Source: Thiomicrorhabdus sp. (lineage in GTDB: Bacteria; Pseudomonadota; Gammaproteobacteria; Thiomicrospirales; Thiomicrospiraceae). Taken from it: a stretch of DNA of 64,000 nucleotides. The stretch covers positions 434,001-498,000 of the forward strand of contig NZ_OY782566.1 in the NCBI RefSeq assembly GCF_963677875.1, given 5' to 3'. A program made the translations under genes and the position numbers. Shown here piece by piece: positions 8,801-16,074 of this stretch (its first letter is position 1; each line of letters begins with the position of its first letter). The notes beneath the pieces were generated by a model that was not told the DNA's origin, ran no database searches, and saw only the letters and a list, made by a program, of their open reading frames with translations.

Positions 8801-10088
8801 CCATCTGCTCAGGTAGCGGAATCATTTCGCCGTCCGGATTGACCGTCAGCACCACCGGGTCTTGAATGCCGATATATTCGGCATTGGTCAAGGTAAACGG
8901 TAGACGGAAAGAACTGACCCCTGCCAAATCTTGCATATAGACTTCGCGACCGCCTTCACGGTAGTGCAGAATATTCAGCACCGGAATGCCCTGCGCCTGA
9001 TAGCGCAATTTGCGCCCTTCGACATCTCCTCCCAGGAAAGTATTGACCATCATTACCTGCGGTAACACCTTACCGTTATAGGTAATCAGCGGCTCATTAA
9101 ATTTATAAGGCCGTCCGGTTTTCGGATTCGGGAAAGGATTATCGCTCTCGGCCTTATCTTGCACTGGTCGACCTGACGGACGACCCGAAGTCGCCAACTC
9201 CGGTTTTTCGCTCGCTACAGGGCGTCCGTTTGGCTTGCTCGAATTTTCAGGCCGCTCTTTTTCGGCCGCTACACTTCGCGCTACAGACTGTTGCGACCGA
9301 AACGTGTTTTGCGTCACACGCGCCTTGCGATAGAAAAACAACGGCATGGCTCCGCGCGCCTCAATTGCGGCAATGGTCTCATCCAGATGACGAGTCTGAC
9401 CGTCGGCAATATAGCTCGACGTGGTTTCCATCGCGATAACCAGACTTTTCTCGCCCTCTTTTCCAGCCTTGGCATTCCACCAGCGGAGATAGCTTTCCAG
9501 ATCGGCGAAAATCTGCTGTTTGTATTGCGGGTGATAAATTCCACCGTTCGGCATTTCAATCGGCAGTGGCACCGCGTCCAGATCAGTGCCATTGATAATC
9601 GCCGCAGCGTAATCAAACAGCAAGCGATGATTTTCACTCATTCCACCCAGATAATAACCGTAAACCTGCTGACCAACTTCGGTCGGCAGGTTGACTGTTT
9701 TCAACCGCAGCGGACGGCTCATGCGATTAATATGCACAACCGGCACCTGTAAAGCACGCAGGCTGTCGCCGGCGATGGTGTCCACTTTTGCCTGATCATC
9801 GGTGCGCGGTGCATCGACAATCACCAAATCCGCATCCCGAAGCACTTTTTGTACGCCGTCTTTACCGCCGGTTCCGTCTCGGGCGTCGACCTGTATCCAA
9901 GCCAGCTCAACACCCTGCTGTTCAGCCGCTTCAGTCAGCAGCTTGAATTTTTTGCTCAACACAAATTCAGTGGAAATAATCGCTACTTTCGGGCTGGTCT
10001 CGTTAAGCGTTTCCGACGCGGAAACCGACGCTGCTCCAAACAACAGACCGCCGCTGATCAGAAAGACCCAATTCATCAGGAGCTTCAC
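5832..10088 (-). CDS. CobN/ChlH-like chelatase homologue, periplasmic and membrane-anchored (HmuS-like)
   Basis: This 1418-residue protein has an N-terminal signal sequence (MNWVFLISGGLLFGAASVSA) and a C-terminal membrane anchor (KWWLLLVALLVAGALRQIYL). Between them is a full-length CobN/magnesium-chelatase H-subunit body, including LIHFGTHGTQEWHPGKERGL. Cytoplasmic CobN inserts cobalt into B12 precursors, but exported, anchored homologues next to TonB receptors and ExbB/DUF2149 pairs resemble HmuS of Bacteroidota haem-uptake loci, proposed to act on the metal of a tetrapyrrole. An insertion at about residues 275-330 has four GRP triplets. A ~60-residue Glu/Gln/Pro-rich linker precedes the anchor. 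The start shown is GTG; an ATG four codons later is equally possible. It follows the TonB receptor by 13 nt. The true substrate (haem, cobamide or another metal complex) is not visible. Confidence 0.85.
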   Translation of the reverse strand: MKLLMNWVFLISGGLLFGAASVSASETLNETSPKVAIISTEFVLSKKFKLLTEAAEQQGVELAWIQVDARDGTGGKDGVQKVLRDADLVIVDAPRTDDQAKVDTIAGDSLRALQVPVVHINRMSRPLRLKTVNLPTEVGQQVYGYYLGGMSENHRLLFDYAAAIINGTDLDAVPLPIEMPNGGIYHPQYKQQIFADLESYLRWWNAKAGKEGEKSLVIAMETTSSYIADGQTRHLDETIAAIEARGAMPLFFYRKARVTQNTFRSQQSVARSVAAEKERPENSSKPNGRPVASEKPELATSGRPSGRPVQDKAESDNPFPNPKTGRPYKFNEPLITYNGKVLPQVMMVNTFLGGDVEGRKLRYQAQGIPVLNILHYREGGREVYMQDLAGVSSFRLPFTLTNAEYIGIQDPVVLTVNPDGEMIPLPEQMDLLVGKALNLAKLQRKANQDKKLALLFWNHPPGEKNQGASNMNVPRSIEKLVKDLKAQGYVLDDVSEQQMIDAVAVMLRPAYRADEVQNLMKTELWDFMPLDKYRQWFATLPQSIQDDMNAHWGDAEKNGWVVDYKGQKGFVIPRLKLGNLIVLPQPNRGGSTAEQDKDLFHDTKKPMNHYYAAVYLWLREVYATDALIHFGTHGTQEWHPGKERGLWAYDYPNLAVWNTPVVYPYIVDNIGEALHVKRRGRGVIVSYQVPPFSPAGLSDDFVAINDAIREYISLDEGLVKSNAKDLIIEQAVKMKIPEDMGWKVEDLHANFDKFLRDIEDYLEDLGSAMQPLGLHTFGETAEVDHLALNIMLMLGDDLMKPLNIENSRQLFRTDYKELKETAPFKFVRAHIIDEQPLSAEDAAKQELVAVVKQGIQYAQNLRAESETKGILAGLSAKWVDPSYGGDPIRNPDAIPTGRNMYGFDPSRIPTKSAYAAGVQAMKELILSHQATHGEFPKKLTFSMWSTETLRHLGMLEAQVFYAMGVKPIWDRGGRVTGLEVIPLKELGRPRIDTVISLTGLYRDQFPNVMERFNEAIVMLANLDEGPEANQQNLIRANTLRIEKALLDEGVEPKAAKNFALTRVFGTESGDYGTKLPDATLASDKWEETDGKLAELYLSRMSWAYGPDTSQWSQKLTTKDGKPVNVYAEQLKGTSAAVFSRSSNLRGLLDTDHPFEYLGGISLALQHLEGEAPQLYISNMRDPKKAKLQTAERFLATELRAVYQHPNWVKEMQKEGYAGTLQMLNTINNFWGWQVMDRNVVRDDQWQEFHNVYIKDKYELDMKEWFEKSNPTAMAQIAERMLEAIRKDYWKASEETKKELVQVYQELAEKYDVHTDNQTFRAYVAELAAGYGLSAAPAPDMATSAAEPTPAEAMEQPESENSEQTEQTEQLETVQGQVMQEQQPSEQEPIDQPKWWLLLVALLVAGALRQIYLRRWKSI

Positions 10089-10101
10089 TTTTTCTTACCC
10101 C

Positions 10102-12339
10102 TTAAAACTTAACTTTCACACCGGCCATCCACACACGGCCGGGATCGACATTGATCGACAAATCTTCTTCGTTATAAACACCGTTCTGATCACTGTCGTA
10201 AAAGGCTCGAACAATGGAGTAAAACTGATCGTCGAGAACATTATCGACTTTAACAAACACCCCCAGATCAGACGCCGTCGATGAGAAAATCCGTGCGCGC
10301 GTCTGATATTCCAGCCCAAGATTCACCAGTGTTCTGGCCGGCATGATTTCCTGATTGATTTCGTCAGCATAGCTCTCGCCGCGGTAATCAATTTCGGTCA
10401 ACAAACGCAATTTAGCAGATGGATACCAGTTAATACGGAAATTGGCACTGTGGGTCGGCGTACGCGGTACGGCATTGCCGGCATTATCAAAATGTTTGAA
10501 ATAAACCTGATTGGCGGGATCGGTCAGAGCCGACTCGCTGGTTACCACCGTGCGTGCATAAGGATTTCCCAAGGCCAGGAAGAAGTTGTCGTAGCGGACG
10601 AAATGACTGTCCAGCAGCGTGTAGGCAAAGTCGAAGGAAACGTTATATTTTTTCTCTGTCTGCAGCGCCAACTCCAATCCCTGACTCACGGTATGCCCGA
10701 CATTTTCGGAACGGTCTTCAAGATTCGTATTGGTCGCAGCGGCTCCGTTGACATATTGACCGATGGCGCTGGTGATAAAATCTTTACGTTCAATGTAAAA
10801 AATCGAAGAATTCACTTTGGTTTTCCAGCCAAACAAGTCAAGTGCCGAGCGGATGCCGATTTCGTAATTCAACGTTTTTTCCGGAATCAGATCAGGGTTT
10901 CCTGACAACTCGGACAGTGTCGGTGCGCGAAAACCGGTGGCCACGCCGCCGTATAAAGAGGTCACCGGCGTAACATCGTAATCCCCTCCGATTCGCCATG
11001 AATGAATCGAAAATTCGTCGTCTTGCGTTTGATCGGTCAAACGATCCAAACCGTCCAGGAAGAGGTTATCGAAACGGTAATTCATCGTGACGGTCAACCG
11101 ATCCGAGAGCGCTTTTTTCGTTTCAGCGTAAACAGCTCGGGTGATTTCTTCTCGATAAGCGTCGGATTTGATCGTGCCCGCACTGATCGTCGCTCCCCGA
11201 GAAAACGATCGGTAATCTTCTTTCACCGTCGTCACTTCGTCAAAAGTATTCTTTTTCAATTCGGTACCGACCATCAGCCCCCAGCTGCCAAAGGAATCCC
11301 GCGCCTCCAACTTGATCCCTCTCTGTACCTGCTCGTAATCGTTAAGGTTCTGATACATATCCACCTGATCATCGCCTACCCGGTTACCGCTGGCATCGTA
11401 TTTGACCGGTGCAGACCAGAAATCGGTAATGTCCTGATATTGGTAAACCACAGCAAGCAGGTTTCCGCTATCCGAGAAGTCATTCGAGTAGGTCAGGTTC
11501 AAACGGGACAAATCAACCTGAAACATCCGCGTATAACCTCTGCCCGCCAACTCGCCTTCCGGATCGGTTTCAGCAGCAGTTACCCCCCTGACCGAACCGT
11601 CACGATCACGAAAACGGTCGGTTTTTTCAAAACCGAATGTTAAATCGCTGTTCTCATCGAGATAGTATTGAAAATTCCCAGAAAGGGTTTCCGAATCGCG
11701 CCGGGAAAAAGCGTAGTAACCGTCATTGTGGCGATCCGCATATTGGATGTGACCGGCAAACGCCTCACCGGCAAAGCCACCTTTGATCAGTTTTCGATCA
11801 TAACCGTAAGCGCCGCGATCGTACTCGACCGTCACCCCTTCATGCTCAACTCCGCGCTTGGTGGAGATAATCACGGCTCCGGACAGAGCATCTTCCCCAT
11901 ACAGAAACGAAGCGGCGCCTTTCACCACCCGAATCGACTGAATATTATCCAGGTCAATGTTAACCTTACCGGTACGTTCAAAAACCGGAACACCGTCAAT
12001 AACAATCGCAACACCGGGTTTTTCTCCCATGTAACGTTGATTATCGACACCGCGAATTTTGATTTTTATGCCATCGCCTTCCCCGGCCAAATCGGCGGTA
12101 ACGCCGGGAATCGCGCGCAAAACTTCGATGATATTGGTCGCATGCTTGGCATCAATGTCTTCCGCAAGAATCACGGTTGAACTGGCCGGATCGTTTCTAT
12201 CGGATTCGAACCGGTCCTCGATGGTTGAAGCGGAAACGAGAACCTGTTCCAACTTGGTGGAGTCCTCCGCATACCCGCTTTGTGCATACACCGGCAAGAG
12301 CGCCGATGCGAGAGCCTTTAAATACCATTTTTTCTGCAT
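10102..12339 (-). CDS. TonB-dependent outer-membrane receptor
   Basis: The 745-residue protein begins with a signal peptide ending near QSGYAEDS, then a TonB-box-like stretch (KLEQVLVSAS). A plug domain follows (IIEVLRAIPGVTADL, IKIRGVDNQRYMG, IDGVPVF, IRVVKGAASFLYGEDALSGAV). The 22-stranded barrel ends in VWMAGVKVKF with the terminal Phe needed for membrane insertion. Such receptors import scarce metal complexes with energy from TonB-ExbBD. AAGGA lies before the ATG. It is the first gene of an operon with the CobN-like gene and has its own operator copy. The RGV-rich plug and the partner genes favour haem or another metal complex over sugars, but the ligand is inference. Confidence 0.93.
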   Translation of the reverse strand: MQKKWYLKALASALLPVYAQSGYAEDSTKLEQVLVSASTIEDRFESDRNDPASSTVILAEDIDAKHATNIIEVLRAIPGVTADLAGEGDGIKIKIRGVDNQRYMGEKPGVAIVIDGVPVFERTGKVNIDLDNIQSIRVVKGAASFLYGEDALSGAVIISTKRGVEHEGVTVEYDRGAYGYDRKLIKGGFAGEAFAGHIQYADRHNDGYYAFSRRDSETLSGNFQYYLDENSDLTFGFEKTDRFRDRDGSVRGVTAAETDPEGELAGRGYTRMFQVDLSRLNLTYSNDFSDSGNLLAVVYQYQDITDFWSAPVKYDASGNRVGDDQVDMYQNLNDYEQVQRGIKLEARDSFGSWGLMVGTELKKNTFDEVTTVKEDYRSFSRGATISAGTIKSDAYREEITRAVYAETKKALSDRLTVTMNYRFDNLFLDGLDRLTDQTQDDEFSIHSWRIGGDYDVTPVTSLYGGVATGFRAPTLSELSGNPDLIPEKTLNYEIGIRSALDLFGWKTKVNSSIFYIERKDFITSAIGQYVNGAAATNTNLEDRSENVGHTVSQGLELALQTEKKYNVSFDFAYTLLDSHFVRYDNFFLALGNPYARTVVTSESALTDPANQVYFKHFDNAGNAVPRTPTHSANFRINWYPSAKLRLLTEIDYRGESYADEINQEIMPARTLVNLGLEYQTRARIFSSTASDLGVFVKVDNVLDDQFYSIVRAFYDSDQNGVYNEEDLSINVDPGRVWMAGVKVKF

Positions 12340-12388
12340 AGCTGTTCCTTCAACAATCCGAAAATCACTTTTTTAATTTAAGTGCAGG

Positions 12389-12434
12389 ATTTTAGGAGGC
12401 CGCCGAAACACAAACAATGCGACAAATTGTCGCA
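12389..12434 (-). promoter_or_regulatory. Operator copy 3 plus sigma-70 promoter for the TonB receptor operon
   Basis: The palindrome TGCGACAAATTGTCGCA (12418-12434) abuts -35 TTGTTT (12412-12417), a 17-bp spacer and -10 TAAAAT (12389-12394). The start site would be near 12382, some 40 nt before the ATG. Geometry is identical to the other three copies. Confidence 0.88.
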
Positions 12435-12483
12435 GACATTTTCCCTTTAAAATCAAATAATTAAATGCAAAAAACAAATTATT

Positions 12484-13686
12484 TCACAACCCCAGTAGAA
12501 AGTTATATTGATAACGAATCATCAAAAGACGGTTTTCTTCCTCGGCAAAGTGTTCGCTATGACCTTCAAAACCGATGAAATGCCCTTTAAACGGCCGCCA
12601 GTTCAAAGCCAGACCGTAGCCGAATAAAGTTCCTTCCGAATAAAGGATGCTCGCCTGGTCGGCAATCAGTTCGGCGTTGGTGCCATCAAATCGGTGATTG
12701 GCCATTCCCGCTTCAATTCGGGCAATCAATCCCCATCTGGCATTCAGCGGATAACTCACATCCAGCCAGCTGCCCAAAAACTCTCCGCGATAATCCGGCA
12801 CGCCGTAAAGGCTGTCCAGACGCCCCCTATCGCGCTTGTAAAATATCTCACCGGCCAACTCAAAGTGCTTTGCCTGCCATTTCGCAGCCAGATTCACCAC
12901 TTCGGTTTTTCCAAAAAAACAAACCCGGTTTTCATCCAAGGTATCGCAGGAAGGCAGACTGTGCGTATGACGCGCACTGCCGACGGTAGACAAGGTTCTG
13001 CCATTCACATCCAGATCGGCGTACCCCAGCTCGAGTTGCAGATCGCCGCCGCTCCACCCCAGAGATAAACTGCGAACATTCACGCCGATCTCTTTTTCGG
13101 CTCCGCCCGGGAAAGCCTGGTTGTACCAGAGCCCGGTACCAATTTTGAATCCGCTTTTCAGCAACCATTCAAACCGAAGCCCGTCAATTCGCCACGAATC
13201 GTTGACAACCGCCCGCATCGCAAGCGGAGCCGCTCCCATTTCCCAAGAGTGCATTTCCTGTCGATTCAGAAACCCGATCGGCATCTGCTGCCGACCGATG
13301 CGATAATTGACCGAATCATCTCCCAAAGAGTTTCCGCCCACCCAGAGGGCCTCGATTTCCGGGTCAAGGTCCATTCCATGCTTGGCGACTTTCAAAGTTG
13401 CCGAGTGCTGCGAAGAAAGCGACAGATTTAAACCGGCTTCGACATAGGCAAGTTTGCTTCCGCGCTCGTCTTCGCGCTGATTTCCCGCTTCAAGCACGCC
13501 CGGCAGGCGCGCCGACGGCCAGGCTTCATCCGCAGCAACAAATTGCATCCCGCCGCCAAAAAACAGGGTGGATTGGCCGGCATCGCTCCTATGGTCGTGA
13601 TGCGTTTCATGCGCATGAACAGCCTGTACGGCCGGAAGCAGAGCCAATAACAGCCATCTATTTAAAAGGGTCGGAAAAACGTTCAT
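12484..13686 (-). CDS. Outer-membrane beta-barrel protein of the MbnP/MbnH operon
   Basis: From the ATG at 13686 the protein has 400 residues. It starts with a signal peptide (LLNRWLLLALLPAVQAVHA) and then a His-rich mature N-terminus (HETHHDHRSD) suited to binding metal. Alternating strand-like segments follow throughout, and the protein ends MIRYQYNFLLGL. Two cysteines sit in a loop (PSCDTLDENRVCFF). I recognise no named family; the layout is that of a 14-18-stranded porin-like barrel. The start overlaps the end of the upstream MbnH gene by ~29 bp, and an ATG at 13704 is the alternative. As last gene of the mbnP-mbnH operon it may provide an outer-membrane passage for the metal handled by MbnP. 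That role is inference. Confidence 0.7.
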   Translation of the reverse strand: MNVFPTLLNRWLLLALLPAVQAVHAHETHHDHRSDAGQSTLFFGGGMQFVAADEAWPSARLPGVLEAGNQREDERGSKLAYVEAGLNLSLSSQHSATLKVAKHGMDLDPEIEALWVGGNSLGDDSVNYRIGRQQMPIGFLNRQEMHSWEMGAAPLAMRAVVNDSWRIDGLRFEWLLKSGFKIGTGLWYNQAFPGGAEKEIGVNVRSLSLGWSGGDLQLELGYADLDVNGRTLSTVGSARHTHSLPSCDTLDENRVCFFGKTEVVNLAAKWQAKHFELAGEIFYKRDRGRLDSLYGVPDYRGEFLGSWLDVSYPLNARWGLIARIEAGMANHRFDGTNAELIADQASILYSEGTLFGYGLALNWRPFKGHFIGFEGHSEHFAEEENRLLMIRYQYNFLLGL

Positions 13687-14830
13687 TGGTAAGCAGACTT
13701 TCATCGGTTAAGGTTTGCAAAAAGGCGATCAAATCGGCCTTCTCCTGATCATTAAGATCGATTAAGACAATCAAATCGCTTTTATTGGGATTCAATCGGC
13801 CGTCTCCAGCATAGGGGCCTTCGGTAATATTGCGCCCTCCGTCGGCATAAAAATCCAGTACCGCTTCCAAGGAATCAAGACTGCCGTCGTGCATGTAAGG
13901 CGCCGTGACGGCGACATTCCACAGACTTTGCGCCCGGAAAAGCCCCTTATCCGATTCCTGGTCGGTGAAATCGAATAATCCCTGATTGCCAGCCGGAAAG
14001 TCGCCGGTATTGCCGACATTGTAAAGACCGGTATTATGGAAAAAATTCGGTTCAAGACGCGCACCCAGAAACGTTACCTGATCGTTGAAATTGAAACTGC
14101 CGTGACAGTGGAAACATTCGGCTTTTTCGGAATTAAACAGAATTCTTCCACGCTCCTCTTGAGCGTTCAGAGAAACAATTCCTTGCTGGTACTGTTCGAA
14201 CCGGGAATTTCCGGTCAACAGGCCACGCTGAAAAGCGGCAATCGCTTTAATAATATTGTCGAAGACAATAGGCTCCGCATCTTCCGCAAACACTGCCTGA
14301 AAACGTTCGACATACTCCGGATCGTCCCGAAAACGCTGCAAAATCGTCCCGCGATTCTCGTCATTGACGCCCATTTCCACAATTTCAGTGGCAAAAAGCG
14401 GTGTCGCCATCTGAGTTTCCAAAGTCGTCAAATCCGGATTTACCCAGGTGTAGGTACTGTGATAAGCCGAATTCACAACCGATGGAGCATTGCGCGTCAG
14501 AACGTCGCCGGTCGAACCGATCGAAACCTTCTTGCCGTCGGTAAATGCCTTATCCTGATGATGACAGGAAGCACAGGCAAAGGTTTCGTTCCCGGACAGA
14601 CGCTTGTCGTAGAACAAATAACGCCCCAGCTGGAATTTCTCTTCGCTCATCGGATTGTCTTCCGGCACCTTTGGCGTCGGAAAATTCGGCGGCAAATCCC
14701 AATGCCATTCGTCGCTCTTCTGCGACGAATCGTTAATTTCCGTACCACTGCCGACGCAGCCCCACAGAAGCAGTGCCGCAACGATCAGTGAAAACAGTCC
14801 GGACACCGGAACAAACGATTGAGCCGTCAT
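13658..14830 (-). CDS. MbnH-type di-haem enzyme, paralogue 1 (lipoprotein)
   Basis: This 390-residue protein has a lipoprotein signal (LIVAALLLWGC). It carries two c-type haem sites, CASCHHQDKAFTDG (~residues 85-98) and CFHCHGSFNF (~residue 240). The C-terminal block VTAPYMHDGSLDSLEAVLDF is typical of the cytochrome c peroxidase/MauG superfamily. Membership in the MbnH branch rests on the adjacent MbnP gene. MbnH oxidises a tryptophan of MbnP to kynurenine through a high-valent haem state, giving a copper-binding protein. The gene overlaps the upstream paralogue by 4 bp. Possession of two MbnH-like enzymes for one MbnP is unusual; one might act on another partner, or on hydrogen peroxide. Confidence 0.85.
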   Translation of the reverse strand: MTAQSFVPVSGLFSLIVAALLLWGCVGSGTEINDSSQKSDEWHWDLPPNFPTPKVPEDNPMSEEKFQLGRYLFYDKRLSGNETFACASCHHQDKAFTDGKKVSIGSTGDVLTRNAPSVVNSAYHSTYTWVNPDLTTLETQMATPLFATEIVEMGVNDENRGTILQRFRDDPEYVERFQAVFAEDAEPIVFDNIIKAIAAFQRGLLTGNSRFEQYQQGIVSLNAQEERGRILFNSEKAECFHCHGSFNFNDQVTFLGARLEPNFFHNTGLYNVGNTGDFPAGNQGLFDFTDQESDKGLFRAQSLWNVAVTAPYMHDGSLDSLEAVLDFYADGGRNITEGPYAGDGRLNPNKSDLIVLIDLNDQEKADLIAFLQTLTDESLLTNERFSDPFK

Positions 14831-16071
14831 TTTGTCTCTCCCGCCGTCTGCGATGAAAACGGATCGCTGAAACGCGCATTGGTCAGCAGCGATTCGTCGG
14901 TCAGGGTATGCAGGAAAGCCACCAGATCTTTCTGATCCTGCAAATTCAGCGAAATCCCCTCGATCAGAGGATCTTTCAACGGGTTCTTGCGGCCGTCACC
15001 ATGATTGACACCCTGTTGAATATTTCGGCCGTGGGCGGCATAGTGGGCAACGACAGCTTCCAGCGTCGCGACCGATCCGTCATGCATATAAGGTGCGGTC
15101 AAAGCGATGTTTCGAAGGCTGGGCACACGGAATTTCCCCATGTTTTCCGCCTGCGGCATCACCGCGACCAAACCGGGATTGCTATCGGGGTAAGCGCCTT
15201 TACCGTCCAGATTGTACAGGCCGGTATTATGGAAAGGTTTTGCTACCAAACGCGATTTAGCATGGTAGGTTTGATCGCTGAAGTTAAATCCGCTGTGGCA
15301 CTGTGAACAGCGCCCCTGATCGCCGAAGAAAAGCCGTTTACCTCGCTCTTCGTCCGGCGCCAGACTCACCTCACCGCGCTCGGCGCGGTCGTAACGCGAG
15401 TCGGCGGAAATCAAGCCACGTTCGAAAGCAGCAATCGCCTTGACGATATTGCCGAAATGAATCGGGGCATCTTCTCCCGGAAATGCCTGCGCAAAACGAT
15501 ACCGATACGCCGCATCATTTTGGAAACGGGCCAGAACCTCGAGCTTATTTTCATCATTGATGCCAAGTTCTACGCCGACATTATCGACAAACATCGGTAC
15601 CTGAGCCTGAATTTCCAGAGAATATTGCGAAGGGTTTGCCCAAGTCAGAGTTGGGTAATAGGCAACATTGACGATGCTCATCGAACTGCGAGCAGTTGCT
15701 TCTCCGGTCGACCCCAGAGAACTGGCCCGGCCGTCGGTAAACGCCAGATGCTGAAAATGGCAGGAGGCACACGCCTGGGTGCCGTTGCCGGAAAGACGCT
15801 TATCGTAAAACAGATGGCGTCCCAATTGAAATTTGGCCTCGGACATCGGGTTGTCCTCGGGAACAAATGGTTCGGGAAAACCGGGCGGCAGCTCCCACTG
15901 CCAACCCGAGGCGGAGGAAATTGCTCCGCCCTTCGAGTTTTCCGCCCCCGTCTGCACAGTGTCTTCCAGCGCAACGTCTGCCTGACAGCCGGTTAATCCG
16001 GCTGCCGGCACGCCGATAAGCACCATGCAAATCACCTTGAAAACGGTGATCAGAGAAGGTTTGATCGGCAT
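14827..16071 (-). CDS. MbnH-type di-haem enzyme, paralogue 2 (lipoprotein)
   Basis: The 414-residue protein has a lipoprotein signal (VLIGVPAAGLTGC) and haem motifs CASCHFQHLAFTDG and CSQCHSGFNF. The superfamily C-terminus ALTAPYMHDGSVATLEAVVA is also present. It is closely similar to the downstream copy along the whole length (PEDNPMSE, LGRHLFYDKRLSGN, TDESLLTN-RFSDPF occur in both), so the two arose by tandem duplication. It lies 3 nt after the MbnP gene, the order expected for the MbnP/MbnH pair, making this the more likely partner of MbnP. It acts in the periplasm, anchored to a membrane. Confidence 0.87.
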   Translation of the reverse strand: MPIKPSLITVFKVICMVLIGVPAAGLTGCQADVALEDTVQTGAENSKGGAISSASGWQWELPPGFPEPFVPEDNPMSEAKFQLGRHLFYDKRLSGNGTQACASCHFQHLAFTDGRASSLGSTGEATARSSMSIVNVAYYPTLTWANPSQYSLEIQAQVPMFVDNVGVELGINDENKLEVLARFQNDAAYRYRFAQAFPGEDAPIHFGNIVKAIAAFERGLISADSRYDRAERGEVSLAPDEERGKRLFFGDQGRCSQCHSGFNFSDQTYHAKSRLVAKPFHNTGLYNLDGKGAYPDSNPGLVAVMPQAENMGKFRVPSLRNIALTAPYMHDGSVATLEAVVAHYAAHGRNIQQGVNHGDGRKNPLKDPLIEGISLNLQDQKDLVAFLHTLTDESLLTNARFSDPFSSQTAGETK

Positions 16072-16074
16072 CGA

